From Endoryza sp044226045 (GTDB lineage: Bacteria; Bacteroidota; Bacteroidia; Chitinophagales; Chitinophagaceae): DNA of 64,000 nucleotides. Positions within the stretch are counted from its first letter, which is position 1; each line of letters begins with the position of its first letter. This document shows positions 36,173 to 44,380 of the stretch, piece after piece. The translations under genes were made by a program, and so were the position numbers. The notes under the pieces are model-generated. The model did no database searches. It saw only the letters and a program-made list of their open reading frames with translations, and had not been told where the DNA came from. The stretch spans positions 124,001-188,000 of the forward strand of contig JBGAHR010000001.1 in NCBI GenBank assembly GCA_044226045.1, written 5' to 3'.

Positions 36173-37342
36173 ATGAAACGGATGGAACAGACCATGCGGT
36201 GGTTCGGACCGAACGACCCGGTTAGTTTATCGGATATCCGGCAGGCCGGATGCACCGGCGTGGTAACGGCGCTTCATCATATTCCGGTGGGAGAGGTGTG
36301 GACAGTGGACGAGATTCAAAAGCGGAAATGGATGATTGAAGCGGCTGCAATGACCTGGACGGTGATTGAAAGTCTTCCGGTAAGCGAAAGCATCAAGCAG
36401 CAAACCGGACCTTACAAACAGCATATCGAAAACTATAAGGCCAGTCTGCGAAATGTGGCAGCATGCGGCCTTAAAGTAATTACCTATAATTTCATGCCGA
36501 TCCTTGACTGGGTCAGAACGCAAATCGATTATGAAATGCCGGATGGAAGCAAGGCGCTTTACTTCGAGCGAATGGCATTTATTGCCTGCGATGTATGGCT
36601 GTTGAAAAGACCTGGTGCGGAAAATGATTATTCTCCTGAAGAGATTCAACTGGCTCGTGCAAGATTGGAAAGCATGAGTGAGGAAGAAAAGGAGAAATTG
36701 TACAGGAATGTATTGCTCGGACTTCCCGGCAGCCAGGAACAATTTACAGCCGAACAAATCCTGGAAGCACTCCGGTCATATCAACATATTGATGCGCCCA
36801 CGCTAAAAAAACATCTTTACCATTTTTTGCGGGAAGTAGTTCCGGTGGCGGAATCCCTGGGCTTGAAAATGGCCATTCATCCGGATGATCCTCCTTATTC
36901 TGTATTGGGGCTGCCGAGAATTATGAGTACGGAAAAAGATGTGCAGGAAATGCTGCAGGCTGTGCCCTCTCCGGCAAACGGCTTGTGTTTTTGCACCGGC
37001 TCCTATGGGGCCAGGGCAGATAATGATATCCCGGCCATGCTGAGGAAGTTTGGAGATTTTGTCCATTTTCTTCACCTGCGCAATACGAAAAGAGATGATC
37101 AGGGTAACTTTTACGAAGCCGATCACCTCGAAGGGGATACGGACATGTATGAAGTGATTAAAGAAATTGTGAACATTCAGCAGAGAAGAAACCTGTCTAT
37201 TCCGATGCGTCCGGATCACGGGCACCAGATGCTGGATGACCTGAAGAAGGAAACTTATCCCGGTTACTCAGCCATCGGCCGACTCAGAGGTCTGGCAGAA
37301 CTAAGAGGAGTGGAGTTTGCGATTGTAAAAAGTAAAAAGTAA
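36173..37342 (+). CDS. uxuA: Mannonate dehydratase
   Basis: A 389-aa UxuA, which converts D-mannonate to 2-dehydro-3-deoxy-D-gluconate in glucuronate catabolism. The N terminus has MRWFGPNDPVSLSDIRQAG and GVVTALHHIPVGEVW. The metal-site region is MAIHPDDPPYSVLGLPRIMS, FCTGSYGARADND and MRPDHGHQMLDD. ATG 36173 is used; a second ATG (MEQTMRW) is three codons later. Odd feature: the last codons VKSKK and the TAA stop are made of the GTAAAAA tandem array that begins at 37325, so the native 3' end appears to have been overwritten or extended by the repeat. Confidence 0.94.
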   Translation: MKRMEQTMRWFGPNDPVSLSDIRQAGCTGVVTALHHIPVGEVWTVDEIQKRKWMIEAAAMTWTVIESLPVSESIKQQTGPYKQHIENYKASLRNVAACGLKVITYNFMPILDWVRTQIDYEMPDGSKALYFERMAFIACDVWLLKRPGAENDYSPEEIQLARARLESMSEEEKEKLYRNVLLGLPGSQEQFTAEQILEALRSYQHIDAPTLKKHLYHFLREVVPVAESLGLKMAIHPDDPPYSVLGLPRIMSTEKDVQEMLQAVPSPANGLCFCTGSYGARADNDIPAMLRKFGDFVHFLHLRNTKRDDQGNFYEADHLEGDTDMYEVIKEIVNIQQRRNLSIPMRPDHGHQMLDDLKKETYPGYSAIGRLRGLAELRGVEFAIVKSKK

Positions 37343-37502
37343 AAAGTAAAAAGTAAAAAGTAAAAAGTAAAAAGTAAAAAGTAAAAAGTAAAAAGTAAAA
37401 AGTAAAAAGTAAAAAGTAAAAAGTAAAAAGTAAAAAGTAAAAAGTAAAAAGTAAAAAGTAAAAAGTAAAAAGTAAAAAGTAAAAAGTAAAAAGTAAAAAG
37501 TA
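37325..37502. repeat. Perfect 7-bp tandem array (GTAAAAA)x25
   Basis: Twenty-five perfect tandem copies of GTAAAAA (37325-37499) plus a partial GTA. It starts inside the uxuA coding frame, supplying the last five codons and the stop. Long perfect arrays of this kind are prone to slippage, so copy number probably varies between isolates. Confidence 0.98.
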
Positions 37503-37557
37503 TTATTTTTAAAAACTGTATTCAATAATTACAGCCTGCCTGTGCGGGTGTTTTGGA

Positions 37558-37593
37558 ACGCAAAGATCGCGAAGAACCGCAGAGGACGCGAAG
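37558..37593. repeat. Degenerate NNCGCRAAG-type repeat, about 4 units
   Basis: Four imperfect 8-10-bp units: ACGCAAAG, ATCGCGAAG, AACCGCAGAG, GACGCGAAG. Similar CGC-AAG runs occur between genes in other Bacteroidota, from memory. The units lie between the heptamer array and the GAAACA array. Confidence 0.7.
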
Positions 37594-37595
37594 GA

Positions 37596-37706
37596 GAAAC
37601 GGAAACAGAAACAGAAACAGAAACAAAAACAGAAACAAAAACAGAAACAGAAACGGAAACAGAAACGGAAATGGAAACAGAAACAGAAAAGGAAACAGAA
37701 AGAAAC
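37596..37706. repeat. 6-bp tandem array GAAACA/GAAACG
   Basis: About 18 units of GAAACA, with GAAACG, CAAAAACA-type and other single-base variants. The plus strand here is almost free of T. The interruptions make it older or less slippage-prone than the perfect heptamer array before it. Confidence 0.95.
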
Positions 37707-37707
37707 T

Positions 37708-37756
37708 GCAAACTGCAAACCGCAAACTGCAAACCGCAAACTGCAAACCGCCAACC
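37708..37756. repeat. 7-bp tandem array GCAAACT/GCAAACC alternating
   Basis: Seven heptamers. GCAAACT and GCAAACC alternate strictly three times, which gives a 14-bp higher-order unit. A degenerate GCCAACC copy follows. Confidence 0.95.
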
Positions 37757-37760
37757 GCAA

Positions 37761-37850
37761 CGATAAACGATAAACGTGAAACGCTAAACGTGAAACGCTA
37801 AACCGCCCATCGGCAACCGTAACGTGAAACGCCAAACGTGAAACGATAAA
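37761..37850. repeat. 7-bp tandem array CGNNAAA
   Basis: Heptamers of form CGNNAAA (CGATAAA, CGTGAAA, CGCTAAA, CGCCAAA). Six copies lie at 37761-37802, then a 20-bp interruption, then four copies at 37823-37850. The array ends 3 bp before the stop codon of the convergent S10 peptidase gene. Confidence 0.95.
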
Positions 37851-37852
37851 CC

Positions 37853-39391
37853 TTAATATTTCGCCGGCGTTCCGGGCTTTGGTATCGATTGCCTGATGAA
37901 TTCGCGGATATGCTCGTTGCTGGTTACCAGGTCTTCTTTCCTCAGGTACATCATGTGTCCGCTGCGATAGCCTTTCCAGCTGATTCGATTGCTGAATTTG
38001 CCTGTTGGATCAATCTGCCACATATTGAATTTGGCATTAAAATAATCGCAGGCGCCATCATAATAACCTGATTGCACCATCACATGCAGGAATGGATTGA
38101 TGGCCATGGCTCTACCCAGGTCTTCTCCCGTATGGTTATTCGATCCATCCCAGGGATGAACGGGTCCGAACATATTATAGGGCGCATCCGTTTTGTAATT
38201 CAGCACCTCTCTCAAATACATATTGATCGGCGGAGTAAATGCATGCAGCCAGGCGGTCAGTTCCGCGTTGAAGTCAGGTCTTTCTCCCGCGTTCTTTTTG
38301 TCGATGCCGAGGTAACGCGAATCCAGTCTGCCGACGGTAAAACCTTTATCTCTCAGCAATTCCTTCCAGAATAGCGAAGTGGAGATATCGAGATTGTTCT
38401 GCAGGATGACAGATTCGGACAAACCGGAATAACGTGCCATTTTGGAAGCGATGTTTTTCTTCTCCTGCTCACTTAGTAAGCCTCCTTTGTTGATGGCGCT
38501 GATTAATTCATTCATCGTGAAATTCTCTACTTCCGGCAGCATATCGGTCAGGTCTTTCTGCTGAAGGTCGGCAGGCAGCTTTTTGTGGTACCAGGCGGTA
38601 GCGGCGAAGTAGGGAAGACGAAGGGCCGCATCCTGTGGTTCACTTCTTTCGATACCCAGGTCTGTTGGAGAAACCAGGATCACACCATTCAAATACATCC
38701 AGTGTGCTTCCTGCAGTTCGAGGGCGAGACCGGACACGCGGGTGGTTCCATAACTCTCCCCGATCAGGTATTTGGGTGACGCCCATCGCTGGTAGCGGCT
38801 GATGAAGGTATTGACCCAGTCGCCCAGGTATTTTATATCTGCATTTACCCCAAAGAATTTTGACTTCGGTGTTTCTTTATCAACTATTCGTGAGAAACCG
38901 GTATTCACGGGATCTACATATACAATGTCGGCCACATCCAGGATGGAGTTGGGATTGTCTTTGAATCCATAAGGTTGAACCGGATATCCCTCCTCATCGA
39001 TATTGATGAGAGCAGGACCGGTATAGGCCAGGTGCATCCACACGGAAGCGGAACCGGGTCCTCCGTTAAACGAGATAACAATGGGACGATTACTGCGATC
39101 CTTTACATCTGTACGTTCGTAGTAGATGTAAAATAAACCGGCAATTGTCTTACCATTTTCATCCCATACCGGCATGGTACCTGTGGTGGTTCTATATTGA
39201 ACTTTCTGGCCTTTGATCGTCACTTCATGATTGGTGATCACCACCGCATCCGGGTTGAAAATAATATCGGTTCCTTTTTTATCATCCTTTACTGTAACAG
39301 GAGCTGCCGGTGGAGGAGGGGTGGGTTTGTTTTGCGAGAAGATGGTTTGTGCAAGAAACAAAAGAACAACAATGGCCAATAGCTTTCTCAT
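37853..39391 (-). CDS. S10-family serine carboxypeptidase
   Basis: A 512-aa exported peptidase with start MRKLLAIVVLLFLAQ at 39391. An ATG seven codons upstream would overlap the -7-like box at 39410. After a signal peptide (ending IFSQ) and a Pro-rich linker come the family motifs: substrate-binding NGGPGSASVWM, nucleophile GESYGTTR, catalytic Asp in SGYYDGACDYFNAKF and catalytic His in GYRSGHMMYL. Acts as a periplasmic or secreted exopeptidase removing C-terminal residues. Convergent with uxuA across the repeat mosaic. Confidence 0.92.
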   Translation of the reverse strand: MRKLLAIVVLLFLAQTIFSQNKPTPPPPAAPVTVKDDKKGTDIIFNPDAVVITNHEVTIKGQKVQYRTTTGTMPVWDENGKTIAGLFYIYYERTDVKDRSNRPIVISFNGGPGSASVWMHLAYTGPALINIDEEGYPVQPYGFKDNPNSILDVADIVYVDPVNTGFSRIVDKETPKSKFFGVNADIKYLGDWVNTFISRYQRWASPKYLIGESYGTTRVSGLALELQEAHWMYLNGVILVSPTDLGIERSEPQDAALRLPYFAATAWYHKKLPADLQQKDLTDMLPEVENFTMNELISAINKGGLLSEQEKKNIASKMARYSGLSESVILQNNLDISTSLFWKELLRDKGFTVGRLDSRYLGIDKKNAGERPDFNAELTAWLHAFTPPINMYLREVLNYKTDAPYNMFGPVHPWDGSNNHTGEDLGRAMAINPFLHVMVQSGYYDGACDYFNAKFNMWQIDPTGKFSNRISWKGYRSGHMMYLRKEDLVTSNEHIREFIRQSIPKPGTPAKY

Positions 39392-39409
39392 ATGTTTGTT
39401 TTGGGTCGT

Positions 39410-39417
39410 CAAACATA
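39410..39417 (-). promoter_or_regulatory. Candidate -7 box (TATGTTTG) for S10 peptidase
   Basis: The minus strand reads TATGTTTG, a full TAnnTTTG match, 18 bp upstream of the ATG at 39391. No -33 element is clear. Confidence 0.4.
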
Positions 39418-39480
39418 CGTAAAAAACAACCAGCCTCCGCGGCCGGAAAAGGTCAGGAAAGTAGGTCTTTGTCGCCTTTA

Positions 39481-40563
39481 TCAGTAGCTGCGCAGCGTGG
39501 GGCAGAGAGATTGTCTTCTGTCGCCATTGTATTCGTCGTAAAAGCCGTGACGAAGCAGGGCGAATTCAAAGGCCCCTCTGCTGTTATTGAAATTCCGGAG
39601 AGAAGATATTGTGGCATCATAGGTAAATGCCAGTCGGATAAAATTCCATTCAAAGCCAACCATCGGGATCACTGCATCGCCGGGACGCATATATAAACCA
39701 CCGAGTAACTGGGTTTCGCCATCTCCGGAAAGATCAAATTGTAAATTGGCCCCGAAGACTGTTTCGGACGAACCGGCCTGCCTTGAATAATAGCCCATCG
39801 GGTTAATGATCAACCCATCGTTTATCTTATAGCTGGCATTCACAAATCCGGTATAGCGGGGTGCTATACGGGCGTCGAATCCGCTGGGATCCGTGGTGAA
39901 GAATGATTCACGCGGTCTGTTGATATGCCACGCAGAAATACCGCCATTGATATAGAGTTTATTGGTAGGGAAGTAAGCATAATTCAATCCAACCTGCATA
40001 TCGAAATAATTGATATTGGGTACATCCAGTATCACGCTGGTCGGAAGTGTATTATCGAAGAAGGTGCCGTCAAACTGATCGGGGAACTTGAGTTTGGAAT
40101 AGTCGATTCTTTTGTTTGCCCAACCGACATTGAAACCGGCAGACAGCAGATGTGCCTCCCCAATCATCTGGTGATAGGCCAGGGATAGATATGCCTTGGT
40201 GGAGGTCAGTGATCCGCTTCCGGCCACGTCTCTAAGTATTACCCCGCCAACACCTAACCATCCGCTTTCGATCCGGTCGCGGAATAATTGGGCATCACCC
40301 CATACACTGTACGTCTTATAGGGTACCGACATAATAGAGGACCATTGATTGCGGTAGTTGGCGCCAATGCGATAGTCTGCATCCGGAATAAAACCTGTAT
40401 TCGCCGGATTGGTAACCAGTGGGGCATTGAACCATTGAGAGAAATGTAAGTCCTGCGCGCGGGAGCTGGTGAACAGTCCGAAAGCCAGCAAAAGAAGCAC
40501 CAGGTGCCTGCTGCCGGGTGATTTCCGATATGTGTTTGTTCCAATCTCTTTCATCTGCTTCAC
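39481..40563 (-). CDS. PorP/SprF-family T9SS outer-membrane protein
   Basis: A 360-aa protein with a signal peptide (ending SSRAQ) followed by the PorP/SprF opening DLHFSQWFNAPLVTNPANTGF and GANYRNQWSSI. It is an outer-membrane beta-barrel; PorP/SprF proteins assist secretion or surface attachment of a partner substrate by the type IX system. The partner gene lies directly upstream on the same strand (40637-44263) with a 73-bp gap. MKQMKEIG has two possible Met starts. Confidence 0.92.
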   Translation of the reverse strand: MKQMKEIGTNTYRKSPGSRHLVLLLLAFGLFTSSRAQDLHFSQWFNAPLVTNPANTGFIPDADYRIGANYRNQWSSIMSVPYKTYSVWGDAQLFRDRIESGWLGVGGVILRDVAGSGSLTSTKAYLSLAYHQMIGEAHLLSAGFNVGWANKRIDYSKLKFPDQFDGTFFDNTLPTSVILDVPNINYFDMQVGLNYAYFPTNKLYINGGISAWHINRPRESFFTTDPSGFDARIAPRYTGFVNASYKINDGLIINPMGYYSRQAGSSETVFGANLQFDLSGDGETQLLGGLYMRPGDAVIPMVGFEWNFIRLAFTYDATISSLRNFNNSRGAFEFALLRHGFYDEYNGDRRQSLCPTLRSY

Positions 40564-40636
40564 TGTCTTTAAAATTAAAGTTTACCTCGAAAGGCAGGCT
40601 CTTCACAGGAAACATTTAACAAAGGTTAAATGTTCG

Positions 40637-43600
40637 TTATCGGATCAAAGTAATGTCTCCGGTCTTTCTCGCCTTGGTGCCATCGAAGAATTCTACATCG
40701 AGGGTATAGGCATAAACATCCATCGGTTGTGGCTTCCCATTGAAGTTGCCATCCCAGCCGCCTTTGCGATCGCCCGACTGGTAAACCAATTGTCCCCAGC
40801 GATTGTAAATTCTCCAGGTCATTTTTGCAATACCAAACCCGGCTACCCGGATAATGGAGTTTGTTCCAAACCTTCCGGGTGTAAACGCATTCGGTACATC
40901 AAACAATGGCTGCACGATGGCCGCTACCGGCGCACATACCGTATCCGTACAACCGAACTGGTTATAAACAACCAGGCAGGCATTGTAAGTGCCGGTGGCA
41001 TTGTATTGGTGCAGCACCGTATCAGGTGTTGTTTTTATTACACTGTCCCCATCTCCGAACAACCATTTGAATCGAACGCCTCCGGTGGAGGTATTGGTAA
41101 AGATGGTTGGTTTGTTAACCTGCGGTGTAGTGGGCGCAAAGGTAAATCCGGCAACGGGCACCGGGTTAACGGTGATGGTCTGCGTGGTTGAATCGATAAT
41201 GTTACAGGTGGCTGAATCAATGGCGATCAGCTTGACGGTATAGGTTCCTACATTATTGTACAAATGAGTTGGACTAAACTGTCCGGAGCCTGTACCGTCT
41301 CCAAAGTCCCAGATAAAGGTGGTTCCTGCCAATGATGTATTATCGAATACCGCGTTATAGGGTACACAACCCGCGGCAGGTGTTAGGAATTGAGCTTTTA
41401 CATTCGGAGCAATTCTCAGATCGATCGTCATGGAATCGGGCGAATTACAATAGTTGGTATCTGTCAGCACCAGTCGAACTTTATAGGAACCGGCAGCTGC
41501 ATAGGAATGCGTAACCGAACCGGTACCTGCGGTCACCCGTGTTCCGTCTCCAAAATCCCAGGTAAAGCTGGAGGCGCCAAACGGTTTGCCGCCCGGCGGT
41601 ATGGAGAGGTTGTCGAACCGGTAGGAGAGCGATTGACAAGGCGGTAGCTTAACTGTATTGAAAGCCAGGTTTGCCTGGTCGTTGCGTGCAATAACATGGA
41701 GGTAAGCGGTATCGCGAATATTACAGGTAGAGGAATCAATCGCGATCATCATGATCCGGTAGGTGCCGACATTGTTATAGGTATGACTGATCTGCGGATT
41801 GGTTGAAGTCTGACGGGGGCTTCCATCACCAAAATCCCATTCATAGCTTTTTGCGTTTAATACTGTATCGCGGAAGTCAACGTTTAGCGGTACACATCCA
41901 ACGGAATCCCTTACACCATTCAGGAAAGATTTAGGTCCTGCGGCTACCCCTGCAAAATTGAAAGCAATCTTTACCGCTGCCAGGTTGCAACCCTGGATGG
42001 CAGCTGCGCCATTCAACGGTGCAACAACCCCCGGCGTAGTCGGAAATACTCCTCCGCCTCCGCAATTGGCGCAGATCGCCTGGTAAATCGCGCCCTGTGC
42101 ATCAAAGCGGCTGGTGCCTCCATCCACATGTTCTCCATCACCCCCGTCCTGACCAAAATAGCTGCCATATAATAATCCCGCTGCGTTTTTCTGGATCACG
42201 ATAAAATACATGTCTTTATTATCTGTCAGTTTCTTGATGGCGTCTGGCGTGATGGACATACCTGCTACACCGGCGAGATCATAGGGATCAATGCCCGGCA
42301 ACAGGTAACCGCCCCATCCCGATACATACACATTTTCGCATCGATCAACGAGGAAGGCTACCGGCGACATATTCGGCCGGTTGCCTGCTGTACCAAACAC
42401 TGTTGAATACACGAAACCGGACAGGTCGGGCTGAAGTTTCGACACAAACTGTTTGGATCCCGGATTACTCCAGACTCCCGCAGGAACAACCGGCCAGGAG
42501 GCGGTACCCCTGGAGGTTCCCATTACATAGGGAAATCCGTTTCTGTCGAACTTGATTCCATAGATCACATCTATATTGGAAGTGCCGAGATAAGTTGATC
42601 TTCTGATCACGGAACCGTCATTGGCAATCACCGTCACGAATCCATCAATGGAACCCGCGTTGGTCGTTTGCATGGTTCCGGGTGTAACCGGAAAGTTCGT
42701 ACTGGCTGTTGCGCCTGCCACATATACATCATTGTTAGCAGGATCAATTTCCATAACAAAGGCTCCATCATCCGCATTGCCACCAAGGTATGTACTCCAC
42801 AACAGGTTGTTGCAGGTCGGATCGATTTTCAGAACAACACCATCCTGCGCAGCTCCTTTTGTAGTTTGAATCGGGCTGCCGACGATCGGAAAATTATCTG
42901 AAATGGTGGGAGCGGCAACATAGATATTGCCGGCCGCGTCCATTACTACTTCACTCCTGGATTCATCCCCATAGTTTCTTAACAGCGATTGCACGCCACC
43001 GGATGCATTGTATTGATGGTCGTTGATATTCACGCCATCGTTGGCGCTTCCGCCTATTCTCATCGAACCGATGAGCGCCGATCCCGCCGCATTCAGTTTT
43101 GTAACGATAATATCGCAGGCGCCCCCAGATCCAACGGTGGCGCGTGTGGTGGGGTAATTGGAAGAATAGGATCTTCCCATGATCACCAGGTTGCCCTGCG
43201 GATCAGAGAAGAGGCTGTGCGGATAGTCATTGTCGTTGCCGCCTACATAAGTGGCATATACCCTGGCCGTACCGGCCGGGTTGAATTTCATGATCCCGAT
43301 ATCAACCCCACGGGAACGACCGTTTCCTCCGCCACCAAATGTTGATTGAAAAGCGCCAGGTGTAACCGGAAATCCCAATCCGAAAACAATACAACCCGAA
43401 AAGAGGCTTCCATCCGGTCCCGGCGTTGCCGTGAAACCGTAGTTGTCGGCAGTACTTCCGTTAAAGGTTGAAAAGATCAGTGTCGGGTCAATGATAAGGG
43501 TAGACTGCGGATCGTAGTTTTTTATTTTAAACCGGACGGTATTGCCATTAGTGAGCACAAATTCACTGGCCACTTCAGATCGGCCTTTGGCCGGGTTGAA

Positions 43601-44263
43601 CTGAAAACTGTAAGGCGCCAGTTCCTTTACGATGCCAACCGTGGTAGTAACCACCAGTTCTTTATTTTTCAGGGCCAGTTTAGTCGCCCCCTCGTATTTC
43701 ATCTCGATATCTTCCACTCTTCCGCCCGGATGAACCATGATATCATATTTCAACCGGCCATTCTCGGAATAATATCTGACATCAATATTCGGATATACGT
43801 TCTTGTATACTACTGCCTGAAAAAGTTTTACATCACTTGCCCATTTGGAAGGGTCGTTTCCCAGGAAGTAATTATTTCGCGATGGAATTACCTTATCGGG
43901 TGTTATCTCCGGATTTTCGTTCGCGCCGGAGAAGGTAACCCGGTAGGCATGTGAATGAAGGGTGATCGGGTCGGCCGGTTGCAGGTTTACATTTGATTTA
44001 TCGTTGCCTTCAAAGACAAAGCGTTTGGTTTCATGGGAGGCTCTGACAATACTCCGCAGTTCTGCCTGGTTGTGCTGGACTACCGTAAAACCATTTTTTA
44101 GCAACAGAAAGGCGCCGGATGGGATATCTCCTTTGTAACGAATGGCTGATTCCCACTGGCCCTTGTTCTCTACAAATTCAAAGCTGCTGACCTGCTGGGC
44201 CACCAGGGTTCGGGAGATGGCCAGTATCAAAAAGACTGAAAAAAGTAAGCGTTTCCTGCCCAA
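40637..44263 (-). CDS. Giant T9SS type B PKD/SBBP surface protein
   Basis: A 1208-aa secreted protein. The signal peptide ends TLVAQQ. A DUF7948-like domain spans about residues 25-260 (FVENKGQWESAIRYKGDIP). SBBP-type beta-propeller repeats follow at about 265-770 (YATYVGGNDND, YLGGNADDGAF). Four PKD domains, each with W-x-FGDG, are followed by a C-terminal gliding-associated type B sorting domain (YNRWGQLVYQSGDRKGGWDG). It is probably exported through T9SS and held at the surface by the PorP/SprF protein encoded next to it. Adhesion is a common role for this architecture; the ligand is unknown. Confidence 0.93.
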   Translation of the reverse strand: MGRKRLLFSVFLILAISRTLVAQQVSSFEFVENKGQWESAIRYKGDIPSGAFLLLKNGFTVVQHNQAELRSIVRASHETKRFVFEGNDKSNVNLQPADPITLHSHAYRVTFSGANENPEITPDKVIPSRNNYFLGNDPSKWASDVKLFQAVVYKNVYPNIDVRYYSENGRLKYDIMVHPGGRVEDIEMKYEGATKLALKNKELVVTTTVGIVKELAPYSFQFNPAKGRSEVASEFVLTNGNTVRFKIKNYDPQSTLIIDPTLIFSTFNGSTADNYGFTATPGPDGSLFSGCIVFGLGFPVTPGAFQSTFGGGGNGRSRGVDIGIMKFNPAGTARVYATYVGGNDNDYPHSLFSDPQGNLVIMGRSYSSNYPTTRATVGSGGACDIIVTKLNAAGSALIGSMRIGGSANDGVNINDHQYNASGGVQSLLRNYGDESRSEVVMDAAGNIYVAAPTISDNFPIVGSPIQTTKGAAQDGVVLKIDPTCNNLLWSTYLGGNADDGAFVMEIDPANNDVYVAGATASTNFPVTPGTMQTTNAGSIDGFVTVIANDGSVIRRSTYLGTSNIDVIYGIKFDRNGFPYVMGTSRGTASWPVVPAGVWSNPGSKQFVSKLQPDLSGFVYSTVFGTAGNRPNMSPVAFLVDRCENVYVSGWGGYLLPGIDPYDLAGVAGMSITPDAIKKLTDNKDMYFIVIQKNAAGLLYGSYFGQDGGDGEHVDGGTSRFDAQGAIYQAICANCGGGGVFPTTPGVVAPLNGAAAIQGCNLAAVKIAFNFAGVAAGPKSFLNGVRDSVGCVPLNVDFRDTVLNAKSYEWDFGDGSPRQTSTNPQISHTYNNVGTYRIMMIAIDSSTCNIRDTAYLHVIARNDQANLAFNTVKLPPCQSLSYRFDNLSIPPGGKPFGASSFTWDFGDGTRVTAGTGSVTHSYAAAGSYKVRLVLTDTNYCNSPDSMTIDLRIAPNVKAQFLTPAAGCVPYNAVFDNTSLAGTTFIWDFGDGTGSGQFSPTHLYNNVGTYTVKLIAIDSATCNIIDSTTQTITVNPVPVAGFTFAPTTPQVNKPTIFTNTSTGGVRFKWLFGDGDSVIKTTPDTVLHQYNATGTYNACLVVYNQFGCTDTVCAPVAAIVQPLFDVPNAFTPGRFGTNSIIRVAGFGIAKMTWRIYNRWGQLVYQSGDRKGGWDGNFNGKPQPMDVYAYTLDVEFFDGTKARKTGDITLIR

Positions 44264-44380
44264 TGTTTCCTTTTTTACAAGTTAATACAAATAGAACGTT
44301 ATTCCCTGCTAATTCTTACCCTTATATAGGGGTTTTTACCAGGTCAGATGCAGTACTTGTTTGGTTTGCAGATGGGATAT

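Noticed and set aside
37301..37525. Minus-strand frame of repeated FYFLLFT heptapeptides
   Set aside because: Translation of the perfect 7-bp array; seven bases repeated three times give seven codons. No evidence it is expressed.
37509..37835. Low-complexity frames on both strands in the GAAACA/GCAAACY arrays
   Set aside because: Products are only tandem-repeat translations (ETETET, NRNRNR, FCFRF) without real protein features.
37325..37850. CRISPR array
   Set aside because: Units are 6-7 bp without spacers and no cas genes are nearby.
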